Shown here one piece after another: positions 32,877-42,315 of a stretch of 64,000 bases of DNA. Both the position numbers and the translations under genes were made by a program. This DNA is from Stenotrophomonas sp. NA06056 (lineage in GTDB: Bacteria > Pseudomonadota > Gammaproteobacteria > Xanthomonadales > Xanthomonadaceae). The stretch covers positions 186,001 to 250,000 of the forward strand of contig NZ_CP054931.1 of the NCBI RefSeq assembly GCF_013364355.1. The letters run 5' to 3'. Position 1 is the stretch's first letter, and every line of letters begins with the position of its first letter. The notes under the pieces are model-generated. The model searched no databases and was not told where the DNA came from. It saw only the letters and a program-made list of their open reading frames with translations.

Positions 32877-33974
32877 TTACCGCACGGCGCTGTGCAATCG
32901 GCGATCAGCTTCGTGGCGCGCCAACGCCAGTTCGATCAACCGCGTGATCAATGCGGTGTAGCCCACGCCACTGGCCCCCCACAACTTCGGATACATGCTG
33001 ATGCGGGTGAAGCCCGGCAGTGTGTTGACCTCGTTGATGACGATCTCGCCGTCTGCGGTGAGGAACACGTCGACCCGCGCCATCCCGGCGCACTCCAGTG
33101 CCTGATAGGCCTGCAATGCAATCTGCTGGATGCGCGCCTGGGTTGCCGCATCGATTGCCGCCGGCACCACCACTTCAGCACCCTCTTCATTGATGTACTT
33201 GGTGTCGTAGGCGTAGAACTCGTCGTGCAGTACGACCTCGCCACAGATGCTGGCCTGCGGCCGCTCGTTGCCAAGCACCGCACACTCGATCTCGCGGCCG
33301 ACCACGGCCGATTCCACCAGTACCTTGTGGTCGTAGCGCAGCGCCAATGCCATTGCCTCGGCGAAACCACCTGCATCCTTTACCTTGCTCACACCCACCG
33401 ACGAACCCTGGTTGGCCGGCTTCACGAACAGCGGCAGGCCAAGTGCAGCGATCAGCGCTGTGACATCGACCGTATCGGCTTCATGGCGACGGATGCACAC
33501 CCACGGCGCCACCTGCAGGCCCGCATCACGCAGCAGGCGTTTGGTCACATCCTTGTCCATGGCTACCGCCGAGCCCAGCACGGGCGAGCCGACGAAGGGC
33601 AGGTTGGCCATGCGCAGCAGCCCCTGCAGCGCCCCGTCCTCACCCAGTGGACCGTGCATGATCGGCAGCACCACATCGATCTGGCCCAGCGCGCTGCCCG
33701 CATCGGTCGGCTGCAGCTGCGCCTGCTCGGTACCGGGCAGCACCGCCAGCGCGGTACCGGAAGCATGCAGGGCGATACGTGCCGGATCGTCCGCATTGAG
33801 CAGGAAGGTATCCGGTTGGCTCAGGTGCCACTGGCCCTGCTTGTCGATGCCGATCAGCACCGGTTCGAAGCGCTCCCGATCCAGCGCATCGAGAATGTTC
33901 TTCGCCGACTGCAGTGAAACCTCGTGTTCGGAAGACCTGCCACCGAAGATGATGCCAACCCGGGTCCGTGCCAT
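32877..33974 (-). CDS. ddl: D-alanine--D-alanine ligase (DdlA type)
   Basis: 365 residues, ATP-grasp ligase making the D-Ala-D-Ala end of peptidoglycan precursors. N-terminal [43 protein letters not shown]-grasp [18 protein letters not shown]; metal-binding [20 protein letters not shown] with [12 protein letters not shown]. Length fits DdlA rather than the shorter DdlB of the division cluster, and no division genes are near. Weak ribosome site before ATG 33974. Confidence 0.94.
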   Translation of the reverse strand: MARTRVGIIFGGRSSEHEVSLQSAKNILDALDRERFEPVLIGIDKQGQWHLSQPDTFLLNADDPARIALHASGTALAVLPGTEQAQLQPTDAGSALGQIDVVLPIMHGPLGEDGALQGLLRMANLPFVGSPVLGSAVAMDKDVTKRLLRDAGLQVAPWVCIRRHEADTVDVTALIAALGLPLFVKPANQGSSVGVSKVKDAGGFAEAMALALRYDHKVLVESAVVGREIECAVLGNERPQASICGEVVLHDEFYAYDTKYINEEGAEVVVPAAIDAATQARIQQIALQAYQALECAGMARVDVFLTADGEIVINEVNTLPGFTRISMYPKLWGASGVGYTALITRLIELALARHEADRRLHSAVR

Positions 33975-34074
33975 GGCGTTGCGATGTCCTGTGCGTTGCG
34001 TGGCTCCATAGCATGAACCTTCATCGGCCCTCCGCGTGAGGCACAGATGAACCAGAAATCCAGCCGCGCGTGTC

Positions 34075-34118
34075 ATCCACGCATGGCGTGGATCTACCGT
34101 GTCGACCAAGGTCGACAC
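34075..34118. repeat. SMAG monomer plus GTGTCGACC palindrome
   Basis: ATCCACGCATGGCGTGGAT with CTAC, then GTGTCGACC (34099-34107) and GGTCGACAC (34110-34118). Confidence 0.75.
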
Positions 34119-34151
34119 CCACCAACGGCAGCAGCCGACCCCGTGCCGTTC

Positions 34152-34278
34152 CGACAGATCACGGGAACCTGTCGAAGGCGGGGTGGGTCCGGTTGCGGGG
34201 GCGTGAGCCGCATGGATGCGGCGACCGAGCTTACAGGGACGTACTTGCAGCGGCCCCCGCAACCGGACCCACCCCGCC
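34152..34278. repeat. 25-bp-arm inverted-repeat element, copy A
   Basis: Left arm 34177-34201 (GGCGGGGTGGGTCC...GCGGGGG) is the perfect reverse complement of 34254-34278. The 52-bp spacer contains GCCGCAT/ATGCGGC. A small CGACAG...CTGTCG stem (34152-34174) precedes the left arm. Two other copies lie at 45692-45944 and 50259-50385. Confidence 0.85.
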
Positions 34279-34370
34279 TCCCCACAGGAAGCCAGCTTTT
34301 GATGTTGCCCTGGCTGTTGCATCTGCGGGTGCCGGGCGGCAGCCCGGCCCAAGCCCGCCACCCACGCAGG

Positions 34371-34376
34371 TAGAAT
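34371..34376 (+). promoter_or_regulatory. -10 box of a probable leaderless ubiJ transcript
   Basis: TAGAAT, then six bases (GCGCAC), then the ATG at 34383. Transcription about 7 nt after the -10 would begin at the start codon itself. Confidence 0.65.
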
Positions 34377-34382
34377 GCGCAC

Positions 34383-35018
34383 ATGGCTCTTTCCCTGCTC
34401 AAGTCCCTCAAGCCGGTCGCTGGCCGCGCACTGCAGATCGCCCTGAACCGCGCGCTGGCGCTGGATCCGGATACCCGCCATGCACTGGCCAGCCTCGACG
34501 GTCGTCATATCGACCTGACCCTGGACGCGCCGCCCCTGGCGATGCGCATCAGCGTCGACGGCAACCAGTTGCGGGTTGGCCCAGTGGATCCGCAGGAAGC
34601 CGACCTGGCCGTGCGCAGCAGCCTGGCCGGTGTGCTGGCCCAGCTGCCGCTGCTGGCGCGTGCCCGCCAAGGCGCTGACAACGGCAAGGGCCGCGTACGC
34701 GTGGCCGGCGATGCCGAACTGGCGCGCCGCCTGCAGCAGCTGGCCAAGGGCTTCGATCCGGACTGGCAGCAGCCGTTCGTCAGCGTGTTCGGAGACGTGC
34801 TGGGCGTGCAGGTGGCCAACACCCTGCGCAGCGCCCTGCAGCATGCGCGCCAGGGCGCGATCGATCTGGCCCACAGCGCCGCTGAATTCATCACCGAGGA
34901 ATCGCGCGACGTGGTGCCACGTGCCGAACTGGATGCATTCCACGACGACGTGGACGTGCTGCGCGATGATGTCGAGCGCCTTGGCGCACGCGTGCAGCGC
35001 CTGCGGGGTGCCGCATGA
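34383..35018 (+). CDS. ubiJ: UbiJ, ubiquinone-biosynthesis accessory (SCP2 domain)
   Basis: 211 residues. SCP2-like lipid-binding domain (residues ~20-110: [38 protein letters not shown]), then helices and a C-terminal coiled coil ([19 protein letters not shown]). UbiJ with UbiK holds ubiquinone intermediates for the soluble Ubi complex. It overlaps ubiB by ATGA, the usual ubiJ-ubiB arrangement. No ribosome site; a -10 box sits 6 nt upstream. Confidence 0.9.
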   Translation: MALSLLKSLKPVAGRALQIALNRALALDPDTRHALASLDGRHIDLTLDAPPLAMRISVDGNQLRVGPVDPQEADLAVRSSLAGVLAQLPLLARARQGADNGKGRVRVAGDAELARRLQQLAKGFDPDWQQPFVSVFGDVLGVQVANTLRSALQHARQGAIDLAHSAAEFITEESRDVVPRAELDAFHDDVDVLRDDVERLGARVQRLRGAA

Positions 35019-36670
35019 AGGCGCTGCTGCGGGCCAGCCGCATCGGCCGGGTGATCCTGCGTTACCGCCTCGACGACCTGCTGCAGGGCACGCCTGCCGA
35101 GCGCTGGCTGCGCCTGGCCAAGCCGTTCGTACCGCGCGCTTCAGCCGATATCGCCGCACAGTCGCGCGGCGCGCGCCTGCGCCTGGCGCTGCAGGACCTG
35201 GGGCCGATCTTCGTCAAGTTCGGGCAGATCCTGTCGACCCGCCGCGACCTGGTGCCGCCGGATGTGGCCAATGAGCTGACCCTGCTGCAGGACCGGGTCA
35301 AGCCCTTCGACGGCGATGCGGCGCGTCGCATCGTCGAAGAAGCACTCGGCCTGCCGGTCAGCGAAGCCTTCGCCAGTTTCGATACCGAACCGCTGGCCTC
35401 GGCGTCGATCGCGCAGGTGCACGCGGCCACGCTGGCCGACGGCCGCCAGGTGGTGGTCAAGGTGCTGCGCCCGGGCATCGAGAAGCAGATCGACGCCGAC
35501 ATCGCCCTGCTCAACTCATTGGCAGCGCTGGTCGAGCGCACCCATCCGCGCGCCGACAAGATCCGCCCGCGCGAAGTGGTGGCCGAGGTCGAGAACACCC
35601 TGGCCGCTGAGCTGGACCTGCAGCGCGAAGGCGCCAATGCCAGCGTGCTGCGCCGCTTCTGGGAGAACTCCGACGACCTGTATGTGCCGGAAGTGATCTG
35701 GAGCCATACCGCCGAGCGTGCACTGACGCTTGAGCGCGTGTGGGGCATTCCCTCCGATGACATCGCGGCGCTGGACAAGGCGGGCATCGACCGCAAGGCG
35801 CTGGCCGCCAAGGGGGTGCGGGTGTTCTACACCCAGGTGTTCCGCGACAATTTCTTCCATGCCGACGCACACGCCGGCAACATCTGGGTCGACATCGATC
35901 CGGCACGCCGCGACAACCCGCGCTTCATCGCGCTGGACTTCGGCATCATGGGCCAGCTTTCGCAGGAAGATCAGTACTACCTGGCCGAGAATTTCATGGC
36001 CATCTTCAACCGCGACTACCGCCGCATCGCCGAACTGCACGTGCAGGCGCGCTGGATGCCTGACAACGTGCGCATCGATGATCTTGAAGCAGCGGTGCGC
36101 TCGGTCTGCGAGCCGTACTTCACCCGTCCGCTGTCGCAGATTTCGCTGGCCGAAGTGCTGATGAAGCTGTTCCGCGTGGCCCAACGCTACCAGCTGACCT
36201 TGCAGCCGCAGTTGATCCTGCTGCAGAAGACCCTGCTCAACATCGAAGGTGTCGGTCGCCAGCTCGATCCGCAGATCGATATCTGGGCCGTGGCCAAGCC
36301 GGTGCTGGCGAAAATCCTGCGCGAGCGCTACAGCCCGCGCAGGGTGGTACGCGAGATCGGCAAGCGCCTGCCGGAAATCATGACCCACGCGCCGGACATG
36401 CCGCGCCTGGTGCACGCCTGGCTGACCCAGCAGGTGGAAGGCCGCCACGAACTGGCGATGCGTTCGCGCGACCTGGTCGCCCTCGATGCCAGCCTGCAGC
36501 GGCTGCAGAAGCGCGCGGTCGGGGCGATCACCGGCGTCGGCCTGCTGGCGATTGCCGCATTGATGTACGTGCTGCAGCCGCCGGGTTGGTACTGGGGCGA
36601 TGTGCCGGCGTGGAGCTGGCTCTCCGGTGCGGTTGGCGTGTTCGCGCTGGCGCGCGCGTGGTGGCGATGA
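35015..36670 (+). CDS. ubiB: UbiB, atypical kinase/ATPase for ubiquinone biosynthesis
   Basis: 551 residues, ADCK/UbiB family. Family-specific KxGQ motif in [16 protein letters not shown]; Ala-rich nucleotide loop [30 protein letters not shown] (catalytic region); LDFGIMGQL (metal-binding DFG). Two C-terminal transmembrane helices ([18 protein letters not shown] and [16 protein letters not shown]) anchor it to the inner membrane. It is proposed to help extract lipid ubiquinone precursors from the membrane. Coupled to ubiJ. Confidence 0.95.
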   Translation: MKALLRASRIGRVILRYRLDDLLQGTPAERWLRLAKPFVPRASADIAAQSRGARLRLALQDLGPIFVKFGQILSTRRDLVPPDVANELTLLQDRVKPFDGDAARRIVEEALGLPVSEAFASFDTEPLASASIAQVHAATLADGRQVVVKVLRPGIEKQIDADIALLNSLAALVERTHPRADKIRPREVVAEVENTLAAELDLQREGANASVLRRFWENSDDLYVPEVIWSHTAERALTLERVWGIPSDDIAALDKAGIDRKALAAKGVRVFYTQVFRDNFFHADAHAGNIWVDIDPARRDNPRFIALDFGIMGQLSQEDQYYLAENFMAIFNRDYRRIAELHVQARWMPDNVRIDDLEAAVRSVCEPYFTRPLSQISLAEVLMKLFRVAQRYQLTLQPQLILLQKTLLNIEGVGRQLDPQIDIWAVAKPVLAKILRERYSPRRVVREIGKRLPEIMTHAPDMPRLVHAWLTQQVEGRHELAMRSRDLVALDASLQRLQKRAVGAITGVGLLAIAALMYVLQPPGWYWGDVPAWSWLSGAVGVFALARAWWR

Positions 36671-36720
36671 CCGCCGCCTGCTGAAACGGCGACGACAGCG
36701 GACCGTCGTCGCCGACCGTA

Positions 36721-37506
36721 CTACCAGCGGTAGCCCAGGCCCACCTGCGAATGCACGCTCTGGAAACGATCCAGGCGCGTCTTGTGCCAGGTCTTGCCCA
36801 GCCCGACGTCGAGTACCAGATGCTCGCCCAGCGGCTGGCTGCGGCGCAGGAACACGCGTTTGGCATCATGCTCGCGCAGCAGCAGCGGGTCGTACTCGGC
36901 GGTGTAACCCGACGTGCCACTGCCCAGCCACAGTTGGGTAGAGCCGTGGCCCTGGCTGTCCTTCAGGCGAAGCGATACGGTGCTGCCGTGGCCATCGGGA
37001 CCGTTGGACTGGCGGTGGCGCTCATGCTTGAGCGATGCCGTCAGCCGCGGGAAGTAATGGGAAGCACCGACCGACCAGCCGCTGACGTAGCCGCTGCCGT
37101 GGTACTCGGCGTACTTGCCACCCAGGCTCAACACCGTCTGCCCGCCCACTTTCCACAGAATGTCCTGGTTGATCTGGCGGTTGACGAAGACCGGATCGTC
37201 GTTGGAAGCAACCAGCGCGGTTCGCGTTGCGATCGTGGCTGACCAGTCGTGGTGCAGCGAACCCTGCACGCGGTTCCCGCTGTAGCGCGAGGTACCGTAG
37301 TCGCGCTCGCCGTGGGCCAGGCCCAGGTGCCAGCGACTGGCGTCGGTACGACCTGCAACTTCCACGGTCTGCACGTCGCGCTTGCCGAAGCCTTCGTTGT
37401 AGTCGGTGTGGTCCAGTTGCAGGGAAACACGGTCGACACCGGCATGGGCGCTGGCCGCAGCCAGCAGCAGGGCGCACGACAGTGCACCACGATTGATGAA
37501 TCGCAT
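36721..37506 (-). CDS. YaiO-like outer-membrane beta-barrel protein
   Basis: 261 residues with signal peptide (ALSCALLLAAASAHAG). The mature chain is strand-rich with alternating aromatic residues (RVSLQLDHTDYNEGFGKRD; GKYAEYHGSGYVSGWSVGAS), ending VGLGYRW, a terminal aromatic. This fits the YaiO family of barrels (~240 residues). It is the last gene of a four-gene operon with a glycosyltransferase, deacetylase and acyltransferase, as around yaiO-yaiP-yaiS in E. coli, so it is probably the export pore for a polysaccharide. GGAG lies 7 nt before the ATG. Confidence 0.75.
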   Translation of the reverse strand: MRFINRGALSCALLLAAASAHAGVDRVSLQLDHTDYNEGFGKRDVQTVEVAGRTDASRWHLGLAHGERDYGTSRYSGNRVQGSLHHDWSATIATRTALVASNDDPVFVNRQINQDILWKVGGQTVLSLGGKYAEYHGSGYVSGWSVGASHYFPRLTASLKHERHRQSNGPDGHGSTVSLRLKDSQGHGSTQLWLGSGTSGYTAEYDPLLLREHDAKRVFLRRSQPLGEHLVLDVGLGKTWHKTRLDRFQSVHSQVGLGYRW

Positions 37507-37511
37507 GGTGA

Positions 37512-38117
37512 TTACTCCAGGGGTTGGGATTGCAGGTGTTGCAGCAGGCGATAGCGGCCTGATGGCAGGTTTCGTTCCACGACGATCCGTGGGCCGAACT
37601 GGCTGCCCGGTGCGACGATGCGGCCGGGCAGGATGATCACGCCGACGCCCAGCGCTGCGCCTGCACCGATCCAGGCGCCCAGCTTGTCGCGCTGGCTGTC
37701 GATGATCTGGTCATCGACATGCACGGCGATCGAGGTGCCGTCGAGACGGTGGTTGCTGGTGCGTACAAGGGCGCCAAGATAGGCATCGTCGTCGATGCGG
37801 CTGTCACCGATGAAGCACTGCGGACCGATGCTGACCCGCTGGCCGACCACGGTGTTCTTCAGCTCGCTGCAGAAGCCGATGCGGGTGCCTTCACCGATGT
37901 GCAGCGGACCACGCAGCAGCGCATGGTTGCCGATCAGGCAGTCGCGTCCGATCGACACCGGCCCCTGGATGTGGGCGCCATTGCAGATGCGGCTGCCGGC
38001 GCCGACATGGACGGCGCCGCGCAGCGTCGCCTGTGGCGATATGTCCGCGCGTGGGTCGAGCTGGGGTTGCAGTGATGCCAGTTCGCGAGCCATCGCTTCC
38101 AGTTCACTCCACCACAT
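37512..38117 (-). CDS. Left-handed beta-helix (hexapeptide) acyltransferase
   Basis: 201 residues. Repeated hexapeptides [LIV]-G-x4 run from ~28 to ~130 (ISPQATLRGAVHVGAGSRIC, GPVSIGRDCLIGNHALLRGP, VVGQRVSIGPQCFIGDSRI), then GAWIGAGAALGVGVIILPGR. This is a trimeric left-handed beta-helix, usually O- or N-acetyltransferase. It overlaps the glycosyltransferase gene by 14 bp and ends 5 bp before the YaiO-like start. It most likely decorates the glycan made by the operon. Confidence 0.8.
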   Translation of the reverse strand: MWWSELEAMARELASLQPQLDPRADISPQATLRGAVHVGAGSRICNGAHIQGPVSIGRDCLIGNHALLRGPLHIGEGTRIGFCSELKNTVVGQRVSIGPQCFIGDSRIDDDAYLGALVRTSNHRLDGTSIAVHVDDQIIDSQRDKLGAWIGAGAALGVGVIILPGRIVAPGSQFGPRIVVERNLPSGRYRLLQHLQSQPLE

Positions 38118-39243
38118 GCGGATACCTCGTCGGCTTGTCGCGTGCAGGCTCGCGGCCGGTGAACAGCCCCTTCAGTCCATGGATCAGCCAGACCGCATAG
38201 GCCAGCAGCACATACAGAACGGAGAACGCTGCCGCTGGCACCAGCCATGCACGCCGGTGGTGCACGGCACTGACCAGGCCCAGCGTCATCACGATGCCGA
38301 TCCAGACCAGCGGCACCACCGCCACCACCAGGCCAGCAGGGCCATGCACCGTAGCGGCGCCGAATCCCACCTGCAGCCCAGCGGCGATGCCCAGCAGCGC
38401 CAGCAGGATCATCGGCAGGATGCTGAAGAGGCCGAAGCGGGTCAGCAGCAACCGCCGATGCAGGCGCATGCACACCGCGTAGCCGACGATCCAGCGCCGC
38501 CAGCGTCGCCATTCCTCCACCAACGTGCTGCATTCCTGCGGATAGACCACGCAGCGGATGCTCTGCCGTACACGATAGCCCTGGGCCACCAGCGACCAGG
38601 ACATGTCCAGATCTTCGACCCGGGTACGGTCGGAAAACCCCACCTTGCGCAGCACGCTGGTGCGGAACAGCCCGCAGGAGCCGGAGACGATGAACGGTGC
38701 TCCGCCCAGCCACTGCTGGAAGCTGCGCTTGATGACGATCATCGGCAGCTTCAGGCTGGCCCGCACGTGCGGAAGAAAGCCGGCGCCCTGCAGGCATGAC
38801 GATGGCACACCCCCCACCGCATCGGCACCGCGTTCGATTTCCGCCAGCAGGTGGCCCAGGCCGGCACTGCGCGGATCGACGCGGGTGTCAGCATCGGTCA
38901 GGAACACCTGGGCGGTGGTCACATGCTGCAGCCCATGCATCAGTGCCCCGCCCTTGCCGGTGTTGGCCTGGTGCACGGCGAGCAGACGACCCGGCCACTC
39001 CAGTTGCAGCGCGTCCAGCACCTGCGCAGTGGTATCGGTGGAGCCATCGTTCACGCAGATCACCCGCGCGATGTATGGGTTGTGCAGTAGATCGGTGAGC
39101 GAGCGTTGCAGGCAGGGTGCTTCGTTGTAGGCCGGCACGATCGCATCGATGCTGCGCAGCTGCCCGCTGGGCCTGCGCGTTGCGTGGACCAGCAGACGCA
39201 CGACGATGAAGGCACACATCGCCACGAACAGCAGGGTCTTCAT
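38104..39243 (-). CDS. Processive family-2 glycosyltransferase (YaiP-like)
   Basis: 379 residues from ATG 39243; a GTG one codon earlier is possible. N-terminal TM helix (LLFVAMCAFIVVRLLVHA); GT2 catalytic domain with AIVPAYNEAPCLQRSL, VNDGSTD, FLTDADTRVD (DxD), RVEDLDMSW (catalytic ED) and EWRRWRRW (QxxRW-like processivity motif); then TM helices (LFSILPMILLALLGIAAGL; AAFSVLYVLLAYAVWLI). This layout is that of membrane synthases such as PgaC and NodC, which use UDP-sugars and often UDP-GlcNAc. Coupled to the PIG-L gene by TGATG. Confidence 0.88.
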   Translation of the reverse strand: MKTLLFVAMCAFIVVRLLVHATRRPSGQLRSIDAIVPAYNEAPCLQRSLTDLLHNPYIARVICVNDGSTDTTAQVLDALQLEWPGRLLAVHQANTGKGGALMHGLQHVTTAQVFLTDADTRVDPRSAGLGHLLAEIERGADAVGGVPSSCLQGAGFLPHVRASLKLPMIVIKRSFQQWLGGAPFIVSGSCGLFRTSVLRKVGFSDRTRVEDLDMSWSLVAQGYRVRQSIRCVVYPQECSTLVEEWRRWRRWIVGYAVCMRLHRRLLLTRFGLFSILPMILLALLGIAAGLQVGFGAATVHGPAGLVVAVVPLVWIGIVMTLGLVSAVHHRRAWLVPAAAFSVLYVLLAYAVWLIHGLKGLFTGREPARDKPTRYPHVVE

Positions 39244-39854
39244 CACAGCACCAGCCGATGAGGCAGGAAACCCTCGCTGGGACCGATGCCCACCTGCTGG
39301 CCGCGGAACTGGGCATGGCAGCGCAGATGGCTTTCCTGCATGTAATGGCGACCGCCCTGGCTGGCGTGCTCGCGTAGTGCGCGGATCTTCAGTTCCAACT
39401 GCACGCTGATGTCTTCAAACACCTGCGGTGCGAACTGCGGCAGCGTGCTTGGGCTTTCGTAGCACAGGATCTGCGGAACGCTGCGACAGGCGACGATCGA
39501 GGCTTCATGGACGGTGCGATGATCCTGGTGATGGTCTTCGCCGCACATCATGTAGACGCGTCGCGGTTGGATGGCTTCGCACGCCTGTTCCAGCGCGCTG
39601 ATGATGGCGTTGCGGCAGGACGGAAAACAGGTGTCCGGGAAATCATGCTGCAGCACCTGCCGGGCGCCGAGTTGCCGCAGCGCGCGATGCGATTCGTCGC
39701 TGCGATCAGCGCCATCGTGGCAGCCGCGGCCACCGCGGCTGAGTACCAGGGCGTGGATGCGGGCGCCGGCGAAGGCGAGTTTGGCCAAGCTGCCGCCACA
39801 GCCCAGTTCGATGTCATCAGGGTGGGCGCCGATTGCCAGGATGTCGTGGGCCAT
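39243..39854 (-). CDS. PIG-L family deacetylase (YaiS-like)
   Basis: About 203 residues. Zinc motif AIGAHPDDIELGCGG at the N-terminus and the third ligand in GEDHHQDHRTVHEAS. PIG-L/LmbE enzymes remove acetyl from N-acetylglucosamine conjugates. As first gene of the operon with a GT2 synthase, it suggests the exported glycan is at least partly deacetylated. The ATG at 39854 is 7 nt after AAGGA; the ATG at 39860 is too near it. Confidence 0.87.
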   Translation of the reverse strand: MAHDILAIGAHPDDIELGCGGSLAKLAFAGARIHALVLSRGGRGCHDGADRSDESHRALRQLGARQVLQHDFPDTCFPSCRNAIISALEQACEAIQPRRVYMMCGEDHHQDHRTVHEASIVACRSVPQILCYESPSTLPQFAPQVFEDISVQLELKIRALREHASQGGRHYMQESHLRCHAQFRGQQVGIGPSEGFLPHRLVL

Positions 39855-40162
39855 GGCCATGTCCTTGCGGGATTCCAGGGGGAATGCGACAGATGCGTTG
39901 AGCGCACTGCTGCGGGCGCGGACTATGGCAATGGCCAGGTGAAACAGGGCCTAGGAACATTACGAAAATGGGTCGAAGCCCGGCGCAGGCCTTGCCGCGC
40001 AACAAGAAGAGTAGGTGTGGCATCCGCCACCGGTGGTTGACGAAAGTGTCCAGGGAGGTGGATGACGTCAATGCGCAGATGCGGACACGTGCTGTGGAAG
40101 CAGCGAGAATGGTGGTGGTGCATCGCCATCCGGTGTTTGCCCGTACCGCGGAGATCGCGTTG
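39855..40162. other. Divergent intergenic region
   Basis: About 310 bp between the PIG-L operon and the methyltransferase. No palindromes or clear promoter boxes stand out. The reading frame of the methyltransferase is open throughout, so part could be coding if a start further upstream is used. Confidence 0.4.
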
Positions 40163-40744
40163 ATGGACCTGGCTGCACTGAAAGATGAACTGGCCCGCTT
40201 CGGCACCCACAACGACGCGAACGAAACCGAGCGCGGCCGGCGCATGCTCAACATCACCGCCGACACCGGGGAACTGCTGTCGGTGCTGGTGCGTTTCGGC
40301 AACGCGCGGCGCGTGCTGGAGATCGGCACGTCCAATGGCTACTCCACGCTGTGGCTGGCCGAGTCCGCTGCTGCCATCGACGGCCACGTAACCACGCTGG
40401 AGTTCGCCGCCGACAAGGTGGCGATGGCCCGCGCGACGTTCGCCCGCAGTGGGTTGGGGGAGTGCATCGAGCTGGTTCACGGTGATGCCGGGCAGTGGCT
40501 GGCGCAGGCAGTGGATGGCTGTATCGACCTGCTGTTCCTGGATTCGGATCGCGGGCAGTACGCAGGCTGGTGGCCGCAGCTGCGTCGGGTGCTGCGTCCC
40601 GGGGGCTTGCTGGTGGTCGACAACGCCACCTCGCATGCCAGTGAGATGGAGCCGCTGCGCGCCCTGTTGGCCGCCGAGGCTGGGTTCACCACCAGTCTGG
40701 TGCCGGTGGGCAATGGCGAGCTGCTGGCGGTGCGCAACGCCTGA
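40163..40744 (+). CDS. Class I SAM-dependent O-methyltransferase
   Basis: 193 residues from ATG 40163 (GGAG 9 nt upstream). Motif I VLEIGTSNGYSTLWLAE, GHVTTLEFAADKVAMARATF (motif post I), and DLLFLDSDRGQYAGWWPQL with RPGGLLVVDNATSH. This matches the COMT/CCoAOMT-like group of small metal-dependent O-methyltransferases. The acceptor is unknown. The N-terminus lacks the oligomerisation helices of plant enzymes. Confidence 0.82.
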   Translation: MDLAALKDELARFGTHNDANETERGRRMLNITADTGELLSVLVRFGNARRVLEIGTSNGYSTLWLAESAAAIDGHVTTLEFAADKVAMARATFARSGLGECIELVHGDAGQWLAQAVDGCIDLLFLDSDRGQYAGWWPQLRRVLRPGGLLVVDNATSHASEMEPLRALLAAEAGFTTSLVPVGNGELLAVRNA

Positions 40745-40765
40745 TTGCTCTACAGATAGCAGAGC

Positions 40766-40789
40766 AGCCGAGCGTGGGCTCGGCTCTAC
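40766..40789. repeat. SMAG monomer, AGCCGAGC type
   Basis: AGCCGAGCGTGGGCTCGGCT plus CTAC, directly upstream of the truC -10 box, where the -35 would be expected. Confidence 0.8.
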
Positions 40790-40803
40790 AGAAGGCAGGC
40801 CCG

Positions 40804-40809
40804 TATAAT
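40804..40809 (+). promoter_or_regulatory. -10 box of a probable leaderless truC transcript
   Basis: Perfect TATAAT, six bases (CGCGCG), then the GTG start at 40816. No ribosome site and no consensus -35. Confidence 0.7.
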
Positions 40810-40815
40810 CGCGCG

Positions 40816-41556
40816 GTGAGTACCGAACCTGACACCCTCGCTGCGGTCGAGATTGAAACCGCGCCCCTGCAGCTGCTGCATCTGGATGAACGCCTGGCGG
40901 TGGTCAACAAGCCGGCCGGGCTGATGGTCCACGACAGCAAGCTGGCCCGTGGCGAAGATGATTTCCTTGCTGACCGCCTGCGCGAGCAGCTGGGTCGGCC
41001 GATCTTTCTGGTCCACCGCTTGGATCGCGCCACCAGTGGCTGCCTGCTGTTGGCGTTCGACCGCGACGCCGCCAGCTTGCTGGGCAAGGCGCTGATGGGC
41101 GGCGAGGTGAGCAAGGACTACCTGGCGATCTGCCGCGGTTGGCCGGCCGAGGCGGCCTGGCGGGTCGACCACGACCTGGACGGCGGCCCGGGCAAGCCGG
41201 TGAAGAAGCCGGCCGTCACCGATTTCCAGCGTCTGGCGGCCGGCGAACTGTCGGTGCCGGTGGGTGAGTTCGCCAGTTCGCGCTACGCGCTGTTGCGCTG
41301 CCAGCCGCAGACGGGACGCTTCCGGCAGATCCGCCGGCATCTGAAGCACCTGTCACATCACCTGATCGGCGATACCAGCCATGGTGATGGCCGGCACAAC
41401 CGCAACTTCCGCATGCAGGGTGTGCACCGCATGCTGCTGCACGCCGAGCGGCTGCGCTTTCCGCATCCGGATGGCGGTACGGTGGACGTGCGCGCCCCGG
41501 TCGACGGTGAATTCCAGAAGGCGCTGGACCTGTTCGGCTGGAGCCAGGACCTGTAG
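40816..41556 (+). CDS. truC: tRNA pseudouridine(65) synthase
   Basis: 246 residues from GTG. RluA-type fold: LAVVNKPAGLMVHDS, catalytic HRLDRATSG (Asp attacks the uridine), QPQTGRFRQIRRHLKHLSHH and LIGDTSHGDGRHNR. The last two and the length match TruC, which modifies U65 of tRNA, rather than longer RluC/RluD. No S4 domain. The TAG stop lies within the GTAG of a SMAG repeat. Confidence 0.9.
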   Translation: MSTEPDTLAAVEIETAPLQLLHLDERLAVVNKPAGLMVHDSKLARGEDDFLADRLREQLGRPIFLVHRLDRATSGCLLLAFDRDAASLLGKALMGGEVSKDYLAICRGWPAEAAWRVDHDLDGGPGKPVKKPAVTDFQRLAAGELSVPVGEFASSRYALLRCQPQTGRFRQIRRHLKHLSHHLIGDTSHGDGRHNRNFRMQGVHRMLLHAERLRFPHPDGGTVDVRAPVDGEFQKALDLFGWSQDL

Positions 41557-41663
41557 AGCCGAGCCCACGCTCGGCTGCGCTTCCCGGCGCTGCGCGCCGC
41601 CGCCCGAGCATGGGCTCGGGCGCTACGGAAATCCGGGTTGCCGGCCAGCGGCCGGCATCACCT
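41553..41663. repeat. SMAG dimer overlapping the truC stop, plus a further unit
   Basis: GTAG (41553-41556) plus AGCCGAGCCCACGCTCGGCT; inverse unit CCGAGCATGGGCTCGG plus GCTAC (to 41626); then TTGCCGGCCAGCGGCCGGCA (41639-41658). Confidence 0.8.
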
Positions 41664-42181
41664 CACTTCTTTTCCGGCTCGTTGACGATTGCTTCCAGAT
41701 CCTTCTGCAGGTCGGCGAACAGCGGCTGCATGCGGGTCTGGATCGCCACCATCACGTTCTGCATCAGTGCCGGGGTCTTGTCGAGCAGGCTCTGGCCGGC
41801 CGGGCTCTCGTAGAACTCGGCCATGGCCAGCACGTCTTCCTTGCTGAAGGTCTTCTTGTACAGGTCCACGTACATCGGCCGCAGCTGCTGCCACGACAGT
41901 GCCTGACGCAGGGTCTGGCTGGTACGGGCCTGGATGCGCTGCAGCTGTTCCTGCTGCTGGCCATTGAGCTGGCGCTGTGCGGCGACCTGCTGGAACTGCT
42001 GCTGCTGCATCGCTTCGATCTGCGGCAGCATGGTGTCGATCATGCTCTGCGCACGCGAGGCCGACAGCAGGCGGTTGATGTCGCCATCGGTGGGGGCTGC
42101 GGCCAGCACCGGCGCGCTTGCTGCGGCCAGTACCAGCAGCAGGGTTGCGCGGCGTAACACGAAGGGGACCAAGCGGATCAT
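41663..42181 (-). CDS. Exported DUF2059 protein
   Basis: 172 residues with signal peptide (TLLLVLAAASAPVLAAAP). Gln-rich helical middle (MQQQQFQQVAAQRQLNGQQQ), then MYVDLYKKTFSKEDVLAMAE followed by FYESPAGQSLLDKTPALMQN, the defining core of DUF2059. The family is periplasmic and of unknown function. It converges on truC. Confidence 0.85.
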   Translation of the reverse strand: MIRLVPFVLRRATLLLVLAAASAPVLAAAPTDGDINRLLSASRAQSMIDTMLPQIEAMQQQQFQQVAAQRQLNGQQQEQLQRIQARTSQTLRQALSWQQLRPMYVDLYKKTFSKEDVLAMAEFYESPAGQSLLDKTPALMQNVMVAIQTRMQPLFADLQKDLEAIVNEPEKK

Positions 42182-42303
42182 GCGGAGCGTCCTGCAGTAC
42201 ACGGGACAGCAAGCATACCCTCGGTAAAGGCGAAGGCGGCGTGTTCGATGCCTGATCGGCGGCATACGGCGCGCGATGGCGGCCACGGCGGCGCTGGTGC
42301 CGC

Positions 42304-42309
42304 TACAAT
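42304..42309 (+). promoter_or_regulatory. -10 box of a probable leaderless arfB transcript
   Basis: TACAAT, six bases (GCGCGG), then the ATG at 42316, the same geometry as for truC and ubiJ. Confidence 0.65.
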
Positions 42310-42315
42310 GCGCGG

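Larger units (their letters stand above)
33975..34382. other. Repeat-filled intergenic region
   Basis: About 400 bp between the divergent ddl and ubiJ. It contains a SMAG unit, a GTGTCGACC palindrome, one copy of the 25-bp-arm inverted-repeat element and the ubiJ promoter. No coding sequence is apparent. Confidence 0.7.

Noticed and set aside
34152..34278. Hairpin-rich elements as tRNA or a known riboswitch
   Set aside because: No tRNA cloverleaf, T-loop or conserved riboswitch core; the only riboswitch supported in the window is the TPP element at 8943-9017.
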